Assembly (NCBI RefSeq): GCF_014647875.1
Contig: NZ_BMQA01000028.1
Span: forward strand, 1 to 64,000
Source of the DNA: Streptomyces brasiliensis
Lineage (GTDB): Bacteria > Actinomycetota > Actinomycetes > Streptomycetales > Streptomycetaceae
Length of the DNA: 64,000 nt
Reading direction: 5' to 3'
Positions 42,760 through 52,244 of the stretch are shown here, in pieces; the stretch's first letter is position 1, and each line of letters begins with the position of its first letter. Under the pieces are notes generated by a model. That model was not told where the DNA came from. It searched no databases and worked only from the letters and a program-made list of their open reading frames with translations. The position numbers were made by a program, and so were the translations under genes.

Positions 42760-44289
42760 TCACGGGCGACGGATCGCGTCGGTGGCCGCGGTGGCGGCGG
42801 GACCCGCGGCCAGCTCGGTCTCCAGGAGCTGCTTGCCGAGCAGCTCGGGGTCCGGGAGCTCCATCGGGTACTCGCCGTCGAAGCAGGCGCGGCACAGGTT
42901 CGGCTTGGCGATGGTGGTCGCCTCGATCATGCCGTCGATGGAGATGTACGCCAGGGAGTCGGCGCCGAGCGAGGTGCCGATCTCGTCGATGGTCATGCCG
43001 TTGGCGATGAGCTCGGCGCGGGTGGCGAAGTCGATGCCGAAGAAGCACGGCCACTTCACGGGCGGGGAGGAGATCCGGATGTGGACCTCGGCGGCACCGG
43101 CCTCGCGCAGCATGCGGACCAGGGCCCGCTGGGTGTTGCCGCGCACGATGGAGTCGTCGACGACGACCAGGCGCTTGCCCCGGATGACTTCCTTGAGGGG
43201 GTTCAGCTTCAGGCGGATGCCGAGCTGGCGGATGGTCTGCGAGGGCTGGATGAAGGTGCGGCCGACGTAGGCGTTCTTCACCAGACCCGCGCCGAAGGGG
43301 ATGCCGCTCGCCTCGGCGTAGCCGATGGCGGCCGGGGTGCCGGATTCCGGCGTCGCTATGACCAGGTCGGCCTCGGCGGGCGCCTCCTTGGCGAGGCGAC
43401 GGCCCATCTCGACGCGGGAGAGGTACACGTTCCGGCCGGCGATGTCCGTGTCGGGGCGGGCCAGGTACACGTACTCGAAGACACAGCCCTTGGGCTTCGC
43501 TTCCGCGAATCGGGAGCTGCGCAGACCGTTCTCGTCGACCGCAACGAACTCGCCCGGCTCTATCTCGCGGACGAAGCTGGCGCCCGTGATGTCGAGGGCG
43601 GCGGTCTCGGAGGCGATGACCCAGCCGCGCTCGAGGCGGCCGAGGACCAACGGGCGGATGCCCTGCGGGTCACGCGCGGCGTAGAGGGTGTGCTCGTCCA
43701 TGAAGACGAGGCTGAAGGCGCCGCGCACCTTGGGGAGGACCGTGTGGGCGGCCTCCTCGATGGTCAGCGGCTTGCCGTCGGCGTCGACCTGGGCCGCGAG
43801 GAGTGCGGTGAGCAGGTCGGTGTCGTTGGTGGCCGCGACCCGGGTGGAGCGGCCGTTGTGGTCCTTCGGCAGGTCGGCGACCATCTCGGCGAGCTGCGCC
43901 GTGTTCACCAGGTTGCCGTTGTGGCCGAGCGCGATGGAGCCGTGCGCGGTGGCCCGGAACGTCGGCTGGGCGTTCTCCCACACGGAGGCGCCGGTGGTCG
44001 AGTAGCGGGCGTGACCGACCGCGATATGACCCTGGAGCGAGCCGAGAGAGGTCTCGTCGAAGACCTGGGACACGAGGCCCATGTCCTTGAAGACGAGGAT
44101 CTGGGAGCCGTTGCTGACCGCGATTCCCGCGGATTCCTGGCCCCGGTGCTGGAGGGCGTAGAGCCCGAAGTACGTGAGTTTTGCGACCTCTTCGCCCGGA
44201 GCCCAGACACCGAAGACGCCACACGCGTCCTGGGGGCCTTTCTCACCGGGGAGCAGATCGTGATTGAGTCGACCGTCACCACGTGGCAC
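42760..44289 (-). CDS. purF: Amidophosphoribosyltransferase
   Basis: 509 residues. It makes phosphoribosylamine from PRPP and glutamine, the committed purine step. An N-terminal propeptide is cut before Cys23 (QDACGVFGVW), the glutaminase nucleophile. The PRPP site is LVVVDDSIVRGNTQRALV. Cys residues in the C-terminal half (VKWPCFFGID, NLCRACFDGEYP) fit the oxygen-sensitive 4Fe-4S type of Gram-positive enzymes. GTG 44289 agrees with family starts; the ribosome site is weak. Confidence 0.97.
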   Translation of the reverse strand: MPRGDGRLNHDLLPGEKGPQDACGVFGVWAPGEEVAKLTYFGLYALQHRGQESAGIAVSNGSQILVFKDMGLVSQVFDETSLGSLQGHIAVGHARYSTTGASVWENAQPTFRATAHGSIALGHNGNLVNTAQLAEMVADLPKDHNGRSTRVAATNDTDLLTALLAAQVDADGKPLTIEEAAHTVLPKVRGAFSLVFMDEHTLYAARDPQGIRPLVLGRLERGWVIASETAALDITGASFVREIEPGEFVAVDENGLRSSRFAEAKPKGCVFEYVYLARPDTDIAGRNVYLSRVEMGRRLAKEAPAEADLVIATPESGTPAAIGYAEASGIPFGAGLVKNAYVGRTFIQPSQTIRQLGIRLKLNPLKEVIRGKRLVVVDDSIVRGNTQRALVRMLREAGAAEVHIRISSPPVKWPCFFGIDFATRAELIANGMTIDEIGTSLGADSLAYISIDGMIEATTIAKPNLCRACFDGEYPMELPDPELLGKQLLETELAAGPAATAATDAIRRP

Positions 44290-44362
44290 GGCACCGAGTG
44301 TAGGCGAGATCGACCACTGGTCCGAATTGGTCTTGACACCCTCGAGACACGGCCGTCATCGG

Positions 44363-45151
44363 TCACGGTGCGGCGACCGCGGTCACCTGCTCGCCGTTTG
44401 CGCTGGTCAGGACCAGTGTGCGGTGATCGATGCGGTACTTCACCGTCCCGCCGAAGAGGCGCAGCAGGCTCTTTTCCGTATGCATGAGTGAGACGTCGCA
44501 CATCATTCTGGTGGTCACGGCGGTGCCCAGGGTGATATCGCCGTCGCGGACCGTGGCCCTCGCGCTGACCAGATTGCAGCCCAGCCGCCCGGTGACCTTG
44601 TGCTGCTCCCGGTCGAAGACGAGGTGCGCGTCGGCGCCCTCGGGCAGCGACGCGGCGGTGCCGGCGGCACTCAGTGCCGTGATCTTCCATGTGGTGCCGT
44701 ACAGCGGGGCGTCGGGCTCCCGGGTCAGGCGCACGGTGTCGCCGGCACCCGTCGTGAGGGTCAGGCGGTCGCCGCGCACCTCGGTGGTGAGCGGGCCGTC
44801 GGTGAGGGTGCGGGCCAGGGCCCGTTCGAAGGCCATGGGCGCCTCGGCGCAGGCCATCTCGGTCGTCGTGGCGTCGCTGAGCCGGAGCCGGTCGCCCTCG
44901 AAGGCGGCCCGGGCGCTGAAGTGGTTGCAGCCGAAGTTGCCCGCGGCCCGGCCCGCGTCGATCTCGGCGTAGGCGCCGGCCGGAGCGCGCCGGGTCGTGC
45001 CGTCGACCGTGACGCTGTCGACGGTCCAGTGGACGCCGGCGACCGGCGGCCGGGAGTCCGAGCTGCCGGCCTGCTGCACGCCGCAGGCCGCCACGAGCGG
45101 GAACAGTGCGGCAACGGCCGTGAACGCCAGCCGCGTGGGGTACGGGTCCAT
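44363..45151 (-). CDS. META-domain lipoprotein
   Basis: 262 residues. A lipobox lies in LVAACGVQ (Cys about 23). Two META/HslJ domains follow: about 40-140 (GVHWTVDSVTVDG, FGCNHFSARAAF, TTTEMACAEAPMAFE) and about 150-258 (YGTTWKITAL, LGCNLVSARATV, TTRMMCDVSLMHTEK). Each has the paired-Cys and 'GCN' features of the fold. HslJ-like proteins are envelope proteins linked to antibiotic or heat resistance. ATG 45151 starts the signal peptide; the same frame is open far upstream only because of a 30-base repeat. Confidence 0.87.
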   Translation of the reverse strand: MDPYPTRLAFTAVAALFPLVAACGVQQAGSSDSRPPVAGVHWTVDSVTVDGTTRRAPAGAYAEIDAGRAAGNFGCNHFSARAAFEGDRLRLSDATTTEMACAEAPMAFERALARTLTDGPLTTEVRGDRLTLTTGAGDTVRLTREPDAPLYGTTWKITALSAAGTAASLPEGADAHLVFDREQHKVTGRLGCNLVSARATVRDGDITLGTAVTTRMMCDVSLMHTEKSLLRLFGGTVKYRIDHRTLVLTSANGEQVTAVAAP

Positions 45152-45174
45152 GCCGGTTCGACGGCTCGACCCGT

Positions 45175-45620
45175 CCGGCCGGTTCCCCTCCCAGGCACCG
45201 CACCCGACCGGTTCCCCTCCCGGGGGACCGCGTCCGACCGGTCCGCCTTCCGCGCCACCACGCCCGACCGGTTCCCCTCCCGGGGGACCGCGTGCAGCCG
45301 ATTCGTCTTCCGGGCCACCGCACCCGGCAGGCTCGCCTCCCAGGGACCGCGCCCGACCGGTTCCCCTGCCGGGGGACCGCGCCGGCAGGTTCGCCTCCCG
45401 CCACCGCACCCGACCGGTTCCCCTCCCAGACACCGCGCCCGACCGGTTCCCCTCCCGGGGGACCGCGCCGGCAGGTTCGCCTCCCGGGCGGCCCCGCGCG
45501 GCAGGTTTCCCCTGCCGATCGACTCCGCGCGGCCGGCCCCCCTCCCAGGCCACCGCACCCGACCGGTTCCCCTCCCAGACACCGCGCCCGACCGGCGCCC
45601 TCCCCGGGCACCCCGTGCCG
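45175..45620. repeat. Minisatellite of about fifteen 30-base units
   Basis: Imperfect tandem units of the form CCCGACCGGTTCCCCTCCCG plus GGGGACCGCG, with variants in which ACCGGTTCCCC becomes GGCAGGTTCGCC. Unit length is 27-31 bases. Because 30 is a multiple of three and no stop occurs in the unit, several frames stay open and mimic genes on both strands. It lies between the META lipoprotein and the mycothiol-dependent-type enzyme. Confidence 0.9.
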
Positions 45621-45640
45621 CCGCCCCCTTCCTCCACGGC

Positions 45641-46438
45641 CTACGCCATCAGTGGCAGCAGCCCCCCGATGTCGGCCCTTTCTCCGCTTGCCGCCACCTT
45701 CGCCTCGTTCAGGGCGTCCTTCCAGGTCAGGCGGCCGGTGGCGAGACGGATCCAGGTGAGCGGGTCGGTCTCGACGACGTTGGGCGGGGTGCCGCGGGTG
45801 TGCCGGGGGCCCTCGACGCACTGCACCACTGCGTACGGCGGGACGCGCACCTCCGTCGAGCCTCCAGGGGCCTTCATGGCGAGCGCGTCGGCGAGGAGCC
45901 GGGTCGCGGCGGCGAGGGCCTGACGGTCGTACGGCACGTCGAGGCCGGGCACGGCGGCGTTCAGGTCGTCGGTGTGGACGACGAGTTCGACGGCACGGGT
46001 GACGAGATAGTCGGCGAGCGGCAGAGCCCCCGCGTTGGTCTGCAGGATCCGGGTGCCGGGGTGCTCGTCGAGCTGCCGTACGAGACCCTCCTCGGCGTCC
46101 GTGAGATACGCGACGAGGTCGGGGTGCCGTGCGGACAGGCCGCGGGCGAATTCGTCGATCGCCGCCGAGTTGGCCGACGTCGCGAAGGGCCAGTCGGTGA
46201 GCCGGGCGTCCTGCCCGGGCGGTTCCGGCAGGTCGAGGGCGCGGCCGATCGCCGTGACCGCCATGCCGATGTGCGCGACCAGGTCCCGTACGGTCCACTC
46301 GCCCAGCCGTGAGGGAAGGGCGAGCTGCTCGGGGGTGAGGGTGCGGACGGCGTCGCGCACGTTGCCGAGCTGGGCCAGGACTGCGGTGCGGGTCCTGGCG
46401 GGGTCGTAGGTCCGGGTGCGCTTCTTGGCCGGGGTCAT
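45641..46438 (-). CDS. Maleylpyruvate isomerase / SCP2-type DinB-fold protein
   Basis: 265 residues. The N-terminal helical bundle (about 15-190) is of the mycothiol-dependent DinB-like type (LPSRLGEWTVRDLVAHIGMA; VTRAVELVVHTDDL gives the His/Asp ligands). The C-terminal part (about 200-262) resembles a small sterol-carrier-like domain (DPLTWIRLATGRLTW). Members use mycothiol or bind small molecules; the substrate here is unknown. It begins 10 bases before the TetR gene's stop on the same strand, so the TetR gene and this one may be cotranscribed. Confidence 0.83.
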   Translation of the reverse strand: MTPAKKRTRTYDPARTRTAVLAQLGNVRDAVRTLTPEQLALPSRLGEWTVRDLVAHIGMAVTAIGRALDLPEPPGQDARLTDWPFATSANSAAIDEFARGLSARHPDLVAYLTDAEEGLVRQLDEHPGTRILQTNAGALPLADYLVTRAVELVVHTDDLNAAVPGLDVPYDRQALAAATRLLADALAMKAPGGSTEVRVPPYAVVQCVEGPRHTRGTPPNVVETDPLTWIRLATGRLTWKDALNEAKVAASGERADIGGLLPLMA

Positions 46439-46448
46439 GAGCGCGAGC

Positions 46449-47087
46449 CTAGGACTTCACGGCGTATCCCTTCAGGCCCTTTTCGATCAGTTCGAAGGCC
46501 TGCCGGGAGCGTTCGGGGGCCTCCGCCGCGATCTCGTCGGGGCTCTCGCCGGCGTCGAGGCGCCGGTGGTGCTCCTCGATCAGGGCGCTGCGGGCGGCGT
46601 TCAGCGTGGCGGCGGCGATCAGCGCGAGGGTGCGGTCGCCGGTCTCCTCGGCGAGCAGCGCGGCGAGTTCCCGGGTGCCCTTCTGCGAGGCGAGGAACGC
46701 ACGCTCCATCAACACCGGGGTGTTCAGCACTAGTTGGTACACCTGTCGGGCGAACGGCTCACGGTGCAGTCCGACGGAGGCGTCACGCGCCTCGACCATC
46801 TCCAGGAACTGGCGTCGTACGGCATCCGCGGCGGACTCTCCCGGGGCCCGCTCGCGCACGGCGCGGGCCGCGTCGCCGAAATGCCCCTCGGCGGGGCCGA
46901 AGACCAAGTCCTCTTTCGTACCGAAGTAGTTGAAGACGGTCATCTTCGAGACCTCGGCGGCATCGGCGATCTCCTGCACCGAGACGTTGTCGAAGCCCCG
47001 CTCGACGAACAACTGCACAGCGATCCGGTAGATCCGCTGCGCCGTCTGCAGCTTCTTGCGCTCGCGCAGCCCCATCGCCTCAGCCAT
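46449..47087 (-). CDS. TetR-family repressor of the adjacent MFS pump
   Basis: 212 residues with the TetR helix-turn-helix at about 32-62 (VSVQEIADAAEVSKMTVFNY, FGTKEDL) and a helical ligand domain. It is divergent from a 14-helix MFS gene with a 95-base AT-rich gap (for example AAAATAGTCCGAGCAAAAATATTG), a typical repressor-pump pair. A spaced CTGTAC / GTACAG pair flanks the gap. Confidence 0.9.
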   Translation of the reverse strand: MAEAMGLRERKKLQTAQRIYRIAVQLFVERGFDNVSVQEIADAAEVSKMTVFNYFGTKEDLVFGPAEGHFGDAARAVRERAPGESAADAVRRQFLEMVEARDASVGLHREPFARQVYQLVLNTPVLMERAFLASQKGTRELAALLAEETGDRTLALIAAATLNAARSALIEEHHRRLDAGESPDEIAAEAPERSRQAFELIEKGLKGYAVKS

Positions 47088-47182
47088 GCGCTCACTGTAC
47101 CAAGACGAAATCTATGCCAAGATGAAAAATAGTCCGAGCAAAAATATTGACTCAGTACAGGCGTCCGGCCAGGGTGGTGGCC

Positions 47183-48682
47183 ATGACCGAGACCCAGCGC
47201 CGTATCGGCTTCCTCGTCTGCCTCCTCACGATCGTGCTGGCCGTCCTGGACCTACAGATCGTGTCCGCGGCTACCGTCCCGATCGTCCGGGACCTCGACC
47301 CCGAGCACGGCATCGACAAGATCCCCTGGCTGGTCAGCGCGTTCGCCCTCGCCTCGGCCGCGCTGCTGCCGCTGTACGGGAAGCTGTGCGACGTCTACGG
47401 GCCCAAGCGCGTCTTCACGGGCGCCATCGCCACGTTCCTGCTCGGCTCCGCGCTGTGCGGCGCCGCACAGTCGATGGACCAGCTCATCGCGGCCCGCGTG
47501 GTGCAGGGACTGGGCGGCGGCGGGCTGATGAGCGTGACGATGGTGGTGATCGCCCACCTCAGGACCCCGCGGGAGGAACGCGCGGACGACAAGGGGAGCC
47601 GCAACGGCAGCAACGTGGGCGGGCTCGTCGCCGGCGGCGCCATGGCCGTCGGCCCCTGGATCGGCGGACTGCTCGCCGACCACGCGAGCTGGCGCTGGAT
47701 CTTCTACGTCAACCTGCCCGTCGGCCTCGTCGTCCTGGTCGCCTCCGCGGTCGCCCTGAAGCTTCCCGAACGCCCTGTGCGCCGCCCGCTCGACTTCGCC
47801 GGCGCCGCGCTCGCCGCCGCGTTCTCCTGCGCACTCCTGCTGGTCACCGACTGGGGCGGCAAGACGTACGCCTGGTCCTCGCCGGAGGTCCTCACCCTGA
47901 TCGGCACGGCGGCGGTGGCGCTCGCCCTGTTCCTGCGGCGGCAGCTTCGGGCCGCCGAACCGGTCCTGCCGCTGTCCCTGTTCCGCGTCCGCGAACTGCG
48001 CCTCGGCTTCGCCATCCAGGCGATCATGGGCGCCGCGATGACGGGCGTCATCTACTACGTGCTCATCTATCTCCAGGTCGTCCGCGGCATCGCCAGCTCC
48101 TCCGCGGGCCTGTATCTGCTCCCGATGGCGGCCGGCCTGTCGGCCACCGGACTACTGGCCGGTCCGCTCGGCAAACGCGGCTGGACGACCCGGACGTTCA
48201 CCATCTGCGGTACGGCGACCACGGCGCTCGTGTTCGTCCTGTTCGCGACGACGACCGCGCCGGACACCTCGCTCTGGCTGATCCGCGTCGAACTCCTGCT
48301 GGCCGGCGCCGGGTTCGGGCAGCTGCTCGGCCAGCTGATCCTGCTCGTCCAGGACGCGGCACCCCGCCACCGGCTCGGGGTCGCCACCACGTCGATCCGC
48401 TACTTCCAGACCCTCGGCAACGCCCTGGGCACCGCCCTCTTCGGCACGATCCTGACCCGCCTGTACACCGGTCACGGCCCGGGCGGCGACGTCACCGCCC
48501 TCGCCCGGCTCACCGGCCCGGCCCGTGCCGAGGGCGTGCACGCCTTCGTGGACGCGACCAGCGTGGTGTTCTGGTGTGGCGCCGGGGTGATGGCCCTGGC
48601 CGCGCTGCTCGCCCTGCGGCTGCCCCGCTCCCGGCCCGAACCGCTCACCCCGGACACCGCGAAACAGTCCGTCGCCGCGTAA
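47183..48682 (+). CDS. DHA2-type MFS multidrug exporter (14 helices)
   Basis: 499 residues. The family-specific first helix is LVCLLTIVLAVLDLQIVSA, followed by TVPIVRDL, motif A (GKLCDVYGPKRV), motif C-like GGLVAGGAMAVGPWIGGL and about 14 helices in total. Such pumps exchange protons for drugs or metabolites. ATG 47183 follows GGTGG; the 12 upstream codons lack features. Probably controlled by the divergent TetR. Confidence 0.92.
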   Translation: MTETQRRIGFLVCLLTIVLAVLDLQIVSAATVPIVRDLDPEHGIDKIPWLVSAFALASAALLPLYGKLCDVYGPKRVFTGAIATFLLGSALCGAAQSMDQLIAARVVQGLGGGGLMSVTMVVIAHLRTPREERADDKGSRNGSNVGGLVAGGAMAVGPWIGGLLADHASWRWIFYVNLPVGLVVLVASAVALKLPERPVRRPLDFAGAALAAAFSCALLLVTDWGGKTYAWSSPEVLTLIGTAAVALALFLRRQLRAAEPVLPLSLFRVRELRLGFAIQAIMGAAMTGVIYYVLIYLQVVRGIASSSAGLYLLPMAAGLSATGLLAGPLGKRGWTTRTFTICGTATTALVFVLFATTTAPDTSLWLIRVELLLAGAGFGQLLGQLILLVQDAAPRHRLGVATTSIRYFQTLGNALGTALFGTILTRLYTGHGPGGDVTALARLTGPARAEGVHAFVDATSVVFWCGAGVMALAALLALRLPRSRPEPLTPDTAKQSVAA

Positions 48683-48684
48683 GA

Positions 48685-48716
48685 AAGGCCCCGCCCGTCG
48701 GAACGGGCGGGGCCTT
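48685..48716. terminator. Bidirectional terminator between the MFS gene and purL
   Basis: A 14-base stem (48685-48698, 48703-48716) with a 4-base loop, flanked by AA and TT, between convergent genes. Confidence 0.88.
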
Positions 48717-48738
48717 CGGTGTCGTACGACTGCCGTCG

Positions 48739-50997
48739 TCAGGCCAGCAGCGCCGGGATCGTGCCCTCGTGGAGCTCGCGCAGCTCGTTCAGGGACAGCG
48801 CGAACTCGCCCTGGATCTCCACCGCGTCGCCGTCGACGACACCGATGCGGGTGACCGGCAGGCCACGGGCACCGCACATGTCGTTGAAGCGGACCTCCTC
48901 GGAGCGCGGCACGGCGACGACCGCGCGCCCCGCCGACTCGGAGAAGAGGAAGGTGAACGCGTCGAGCCCGTCCGGTACGACGAGCCGCGCGCCCTTGCCG
49001 CCGAGCAGCGCGGACTCGACGACCGCCTGGATCAGACCGCCGTCGGACAGGTCGTGCGCGGAGTCGATCATGCCGTCGCGGGAGGCCGAGATCAGGATCT
49101 CGCCCAGCAGCCGCTCACGCTCCAGGTCGACCTTCGGAGGCAGGCCGCCGAGGTGGTCGTGGATCACCTGCGACCAGGCCGAGCCGCCGAACTCCTCGCG
49201 CGTGTCGCCGAGGAGGTACAGCAGCTGGCCGTCCTCCTGGAAGGCGACCGGCGTGCGCCGGGCCACGTCGTCGATGACGCCGAGGACCGCGACGACCGGG
49301 GTCGGGTGGATGGCCGCCTCGCCCGTCTGGTTGTAGAGCGAGACGTTGCCGCCGGTGACCGGGGTGCCCAACTGCAGGCAGCCGTCGGCCAGTCCGCGCA
49401 CGGCCTCCGCGAACTGCCACATCACCGCCGGGTCCTCGGGCGAACCGAAGTTCAGGCAGTCCGAGACGGCGAGCGGCTTGGCACCGGTCGTCGCCACGTT
49501 GCGGTAGGCCTCGGCGAGCGCCAGCTGGGCGCCCGTGTACGGGTCGAGCTTGGCGTACCGGCCGTTGCCGTCCGTCGCGATGGCGACACCGAGGCCGCTC
49601 TCCTCGTCGACCCGGATCATGCCGGAGTCCTCGGGCTGGGCGAGGACGGTGTTGCCCTGCACGAAGTGGTCGTACTGCGAGGTGATCCACTTCTTGGAGG
49701 CCTGGTTGGGCGAGCCGACCAGCTTCAGGACCTGGCTCTTCAGCTCCTCCGACGTGGCGGGTCGGGAAAGCTTGTTCGCGTCGTCGGCCTGGAGCGCGTC
49801 CTGCCAGTCCGGGCGGGCGTACGGGCGCTCATAGACCGGGCCCTCGTGCGCGACGGTGCGCGGGTCGACGTCGACGATCTTGCCGCCGTGCCAGTAGATC
49901 TCGAGGCGGTCGCCGTCGGTCACCTCACCGATGACGGTGGCGATGACGTCCCACTTCTCGCAGATCTCCAGGAAGCGGGCGACCTTCTCCGGCTCGACGA
50001 CCGCGCACATGCGTTCCTGCGACTCGCTCATGAGGATCTCCTCGGGCGAGAGCGTCGAGTCGCGCAGCGGGACGTCGTCCAGGGTGACGCGCATACCGCC
50101 GGAGCCGTTCGAGGCCAGCTCGGACGTGGCGCAGGACAGACCGGCCGCGCCGAGGTCCTGGATGCCGACGACCAGCTTCTCCTTGAAGGCCTCCAGGGTG
50201 CACTCGATGAGGAGCTTCTCCTGGAAGGGGTCGCCGACCTGGACGGCGGGGCGCTTGGAGGGCTTCGCGTCGTCGAAGGTCTCGGAGGCGAGGATCGACG
50301 CGCCGCCGATGCCGTCGCCGCCGGTCCGGGCGCCGTACAGGACGACCTTGTTGCCCGCACCGGACGCCTTGGCGAGGTGGATGTCCTCGTGCCGCATCAC
50401 ACCGATGGCACCGGCGTTGACCAGCGGGTTGCCCTGGTAGCAGGCGTCGAAGACGACCTCGCCGCCGATGTTGGGCAGGCCGAGGCAGTTGCCGTAGCCG
50501 CCGATGCCGGCGACGACACCCGGCAGGACGCGCTTGGTGTCGGGGTGGTCGGCCGCGCCGAAGCGCAGCGGGTCGACGACGGCGACCGGGCGCGCGCCCA
50601 TCGCGATGATGTCGCGCACGATGCCGCCGACGCCGGTCGCGGCGCCCTGGTAGGGCTCCACGTACGACGGGTGGTTGTGCGACTCGACCTTGAAGGTCAC
50701 CGCGTAGCCCTGGCCGACGTCCACGACACCGGCGTTCTCACCGATGCCGACGAGCAGCGCGTCGGACTGCGGGGCCTTCTCGCCGAACTGGCGGAGGTGG
50801 ACCTTGGAGGACTTGTACGAGCAGTGCTCGGACCACATGACGGAGTACATCGCCAGCTCGGCACCGGTGGGCCGGCGGCCGAGGATCTCGACGACCCGCT
50901 CGTACTCGTCCTTCTTCAGCCCGAGTTCGGCCCAGGGCAGCTCGACGTCGGGGGTCGCGGCCGCGTGCTCGACCGTGTCCAGTGGCGTCCGGCTCAT
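48739..50997 (-). CDS. purL: FGAM synthase large subunit
   Basis: 752 residues, the short PurL type that works with separate PurQ and PurS. It uses ATP and ammonia to convert FGAR to FGAM. Motifs include MWSEHCSYKSSK, VKVESHNHPS-like FKVESHNHPSYVEPYQG, GAASILAS, CSELASNGSGG-like ATSELASNGSGG and HDLSDGGLIQAV. Its ATG overlaps the purQ stop by 4 bases, so translation is coupled. Confidence 0.97.
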   Translation of the reverse strand: MSRTPLDTVEHAAATPDVELPWAELGLKKDEYERVVEILGRRPTGAELAMYSVMWSEHCSYKSSKVHLRQFGEKAPQSDALLVGIGENAGVVDVGQGYAVTFKVESHNHPSYVEPYQGAATGVGGIVRDIIAMGARPVAVVDPLRFGAADHPDTKRVLPGVVAGIGGYGNCLGLPNIGGEVVFDACYQGNPLVNAGAIGVMRHEDIHLAKASGAGNKVVLYGARTGGDGIGGASILASETFDDAKPSKRPAVQVGDPFQEKLLIECTLEAFKEKLVVGIQDLGAAGLSCATSELASNGSGGMRVTLDDVPLRDSTLSPEEILMSESQERMCAVVEPEKVARFLEICEKWDVIATVIGEVTDGDRLEIYWHGGKIVDVDPRTVAHEGPVYERPYARPDWQDALQADDANKLSRPATSEELKSQVLKLVGSPNQASKKWITSQYDHFVQGNTVLAQPEDSGMIRVDEESGLGVAIATDGNGRYAKLDPYTGAQLALAEAYRNVATTGAKPLAVSDCLNFGSPEDPAVMWQFAEAVRGLADGCLQLGTPVTGGNVSLYNQTGEAAIHPTPVVAVLGVIDDVARRTPVAFQEDGQLLYLLGDTREEFGGSAWSQVIHDHLGGLPPKVDLERERLLGEILISASRDGMIDSAHDLSDGGLIQAVVESALLGGKGARLVVPDGLDAFTFLFSESAGRAVVAVPRSEEVRFNDMCGARGLPVTRIGVVDGDAVEIQGEFALSLNELRELHEGTIPALLA

Positions 50998-51674
50998 ACG
51001 TTGACCAGCTTCTTGAGGATCGAGGTGAAGAACGGGAGGCCGTCGGTACGACCCGTACCGATCAGCGGCTCGACGGCGTGCTCGGGGTGCGGCATGAGGC
51101 CGACGACGTTGCCTGCCTCGTTGGTGATGCCGGCGATGTCCCGCAGCGAGCCGTTCGGGTTGAAGTCGACGTAGCGGAACGCGACCCGGCCCTCGGCCTC
51201 GAGCTTGTCGAGGGTGTACGAGTCGGCGACGTACCGCCCGTCCATGTTCTTCAGCGGGATGTGGATCTCCTGGCCGGCGGTGTAGTCGCTGGTCCAGGAG
51301 GTGTCCGCGTTCTCCACCCGCAGCTTCTGGTCGCGGCAGATGAAGTGCAGATGGTCGTTGCCGAGCATCCCGCCCGGGAGCAGGTGGGCCTCGGTGAGGA
51401 CCTGGAAGCCGTTGCAGATGCCGAGGACCGGAAGTCCGGCCTTCGCCTGCTCGATGACGGTCTCCATCACCGGCGAGAAGCGGGAGATGGCCCCGGCGCG
51501 CAGATAGTCGCCATAGGAGAAACCGCCGGGCAGCACCACGGCGTCGACCTGGTGGAGGTTCTTGTCCTTGTGCCAGAGGGCGACCGGTTCGGCGCCGGCG
51601 AGACGGATCGCACGCCGGGTGTCCCGGTCGTCGAGACTCCCCGGGAAAGTGACGACGCCAATACGAGCGGTCAC
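50994..51674 (-). CDS. purQ: FGAM synthase glutaminase subunit
   Basis: 226 residues, a class I glutaminase feeding ammonia to PurL. The nucleophile Cys87 lies in LGICNGFQVL, and the His/Glu pair in MPHPEHAVE. The start overlaps the purS stop by 4 bases. Confidence 0.97.
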   Translation of the reverse strand: MTARIGVVTFPGSLDDRDTRRAIRLAGAEPVALWHKDKNLHQVDAVVLPGGFSYGDYLRAGAISRFSPVMETVIEQAKAGLPVLGICNGFQVLTEAHLLPGGMLGNDHLHFICRDQKLRVENADTSWTSDYTAGQEIHIPLKNMDGRYVADSYTLDKLEAEGRVAFRYVDFNPNGSLRDIAGITNEAGNVVGLMPHPEHAVEPLIGTGRTDGLPFFTSILKKLVNV

Positions 51675-51940
51675 TTGGCCGCCTCCGCGACTTCCTCCAC
51701 CTTGACGGTGAAGTCCTCGATCACGGTGTTGGCGAGGAAGGATTCCGCAAGATCGTGGATGCGGGTGAGCGTGGCCTCGTCGACCGGCCCGTCAACTTCC
51801 AGTTCGAAACGCTTTCCCTGACGTACATCGGAGATGCCTTCGAAACCCAGGCGCGGCAGCGCACGCTGGACCGCCTGGCCCTGGGGGTCGAGGATCTCCG
51901 GCTTGAGCATGACGTCGACTACGACGCGTGCCACTGGCAC
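51671..51940 (-). CDS. purS: FGAM synthase PurS subunit
   Basis: 89 residues, a small ferredoxin-like protein that bridges PurL and PurQ. It shows the family core VDVMLKPEILDPQGQAVQRA. First gene of the purS-purQ-purL operon. The upstream leader carries nested inverted repeats at 51962-52017. Confidence 0.95.
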   Translation of the reverse strand: MPVARVVVDVMLKPEILDPQGQAVQRALPRLGFEGISDVRQGKRFELEVDGPVDEATLTRIHDLAESFLANTVIEDFTVKVEEVAEAAK

Positions 51941-51961
51941 TCCCGGTGTGTGGTGCTGAGC

Positions 51962-52017
51962 AGGTTCCTTCAGACTACCCGCACAAAATTTCTACGCGGG
52001 TAGAGTTGTAGGAACCT
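51962..52017. promoter_or_regulatory. Nested inverted repeats before purSQL
   Basis: AGGTTCCT (51962-51969) pairs with AGGAACCT (52010-52017), and inside it CTACCCGC (51975-51982) pairs with GCGGGTAG (51996-52003). The two pairs share one centre, an AT-rich ACAAAATTTCTA. The element lies 22-77 bases upstream of the purS start and in the divergent gap to lsrL, so it may be an operator or a transcript hairpin. Confidence 0.6.
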
Positions 52018-52244
52018 ACGTGACTGCCGTCACGATCCGGCGGCCGGAGGGGTGCGTTCGTGAAAATTTCCGGGAAAGATCCTCGGTCACCTCCCGATAC
52101 CTATTGCGGTCGGACACGCGGAAGGATTTAGTCGGGCTTCACATTGCATTGCCGAGCACTGTACAAATGAATTGGCAATAGCCGATACTCGGCACGTCAT
52201 CGCAGATGAGCTGTATGAAGTGCCGTACGAAGGGACCGATATTC

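Noticed and set aside
43905..46298. Long open frames on both strands across the 30-base repeat
   Set aside because: They exist because the repeat unit is a multiple of three without stops; the flanking parts are shadows of purF, the META gene and the DinB-fold gene.
47095..47161. CTGTAC...GTACAG as a single operator between TetR and MFS genes
   Set aside because: The halves are more than 50 bases apart, too far for one TetR dimer; noted only as context.
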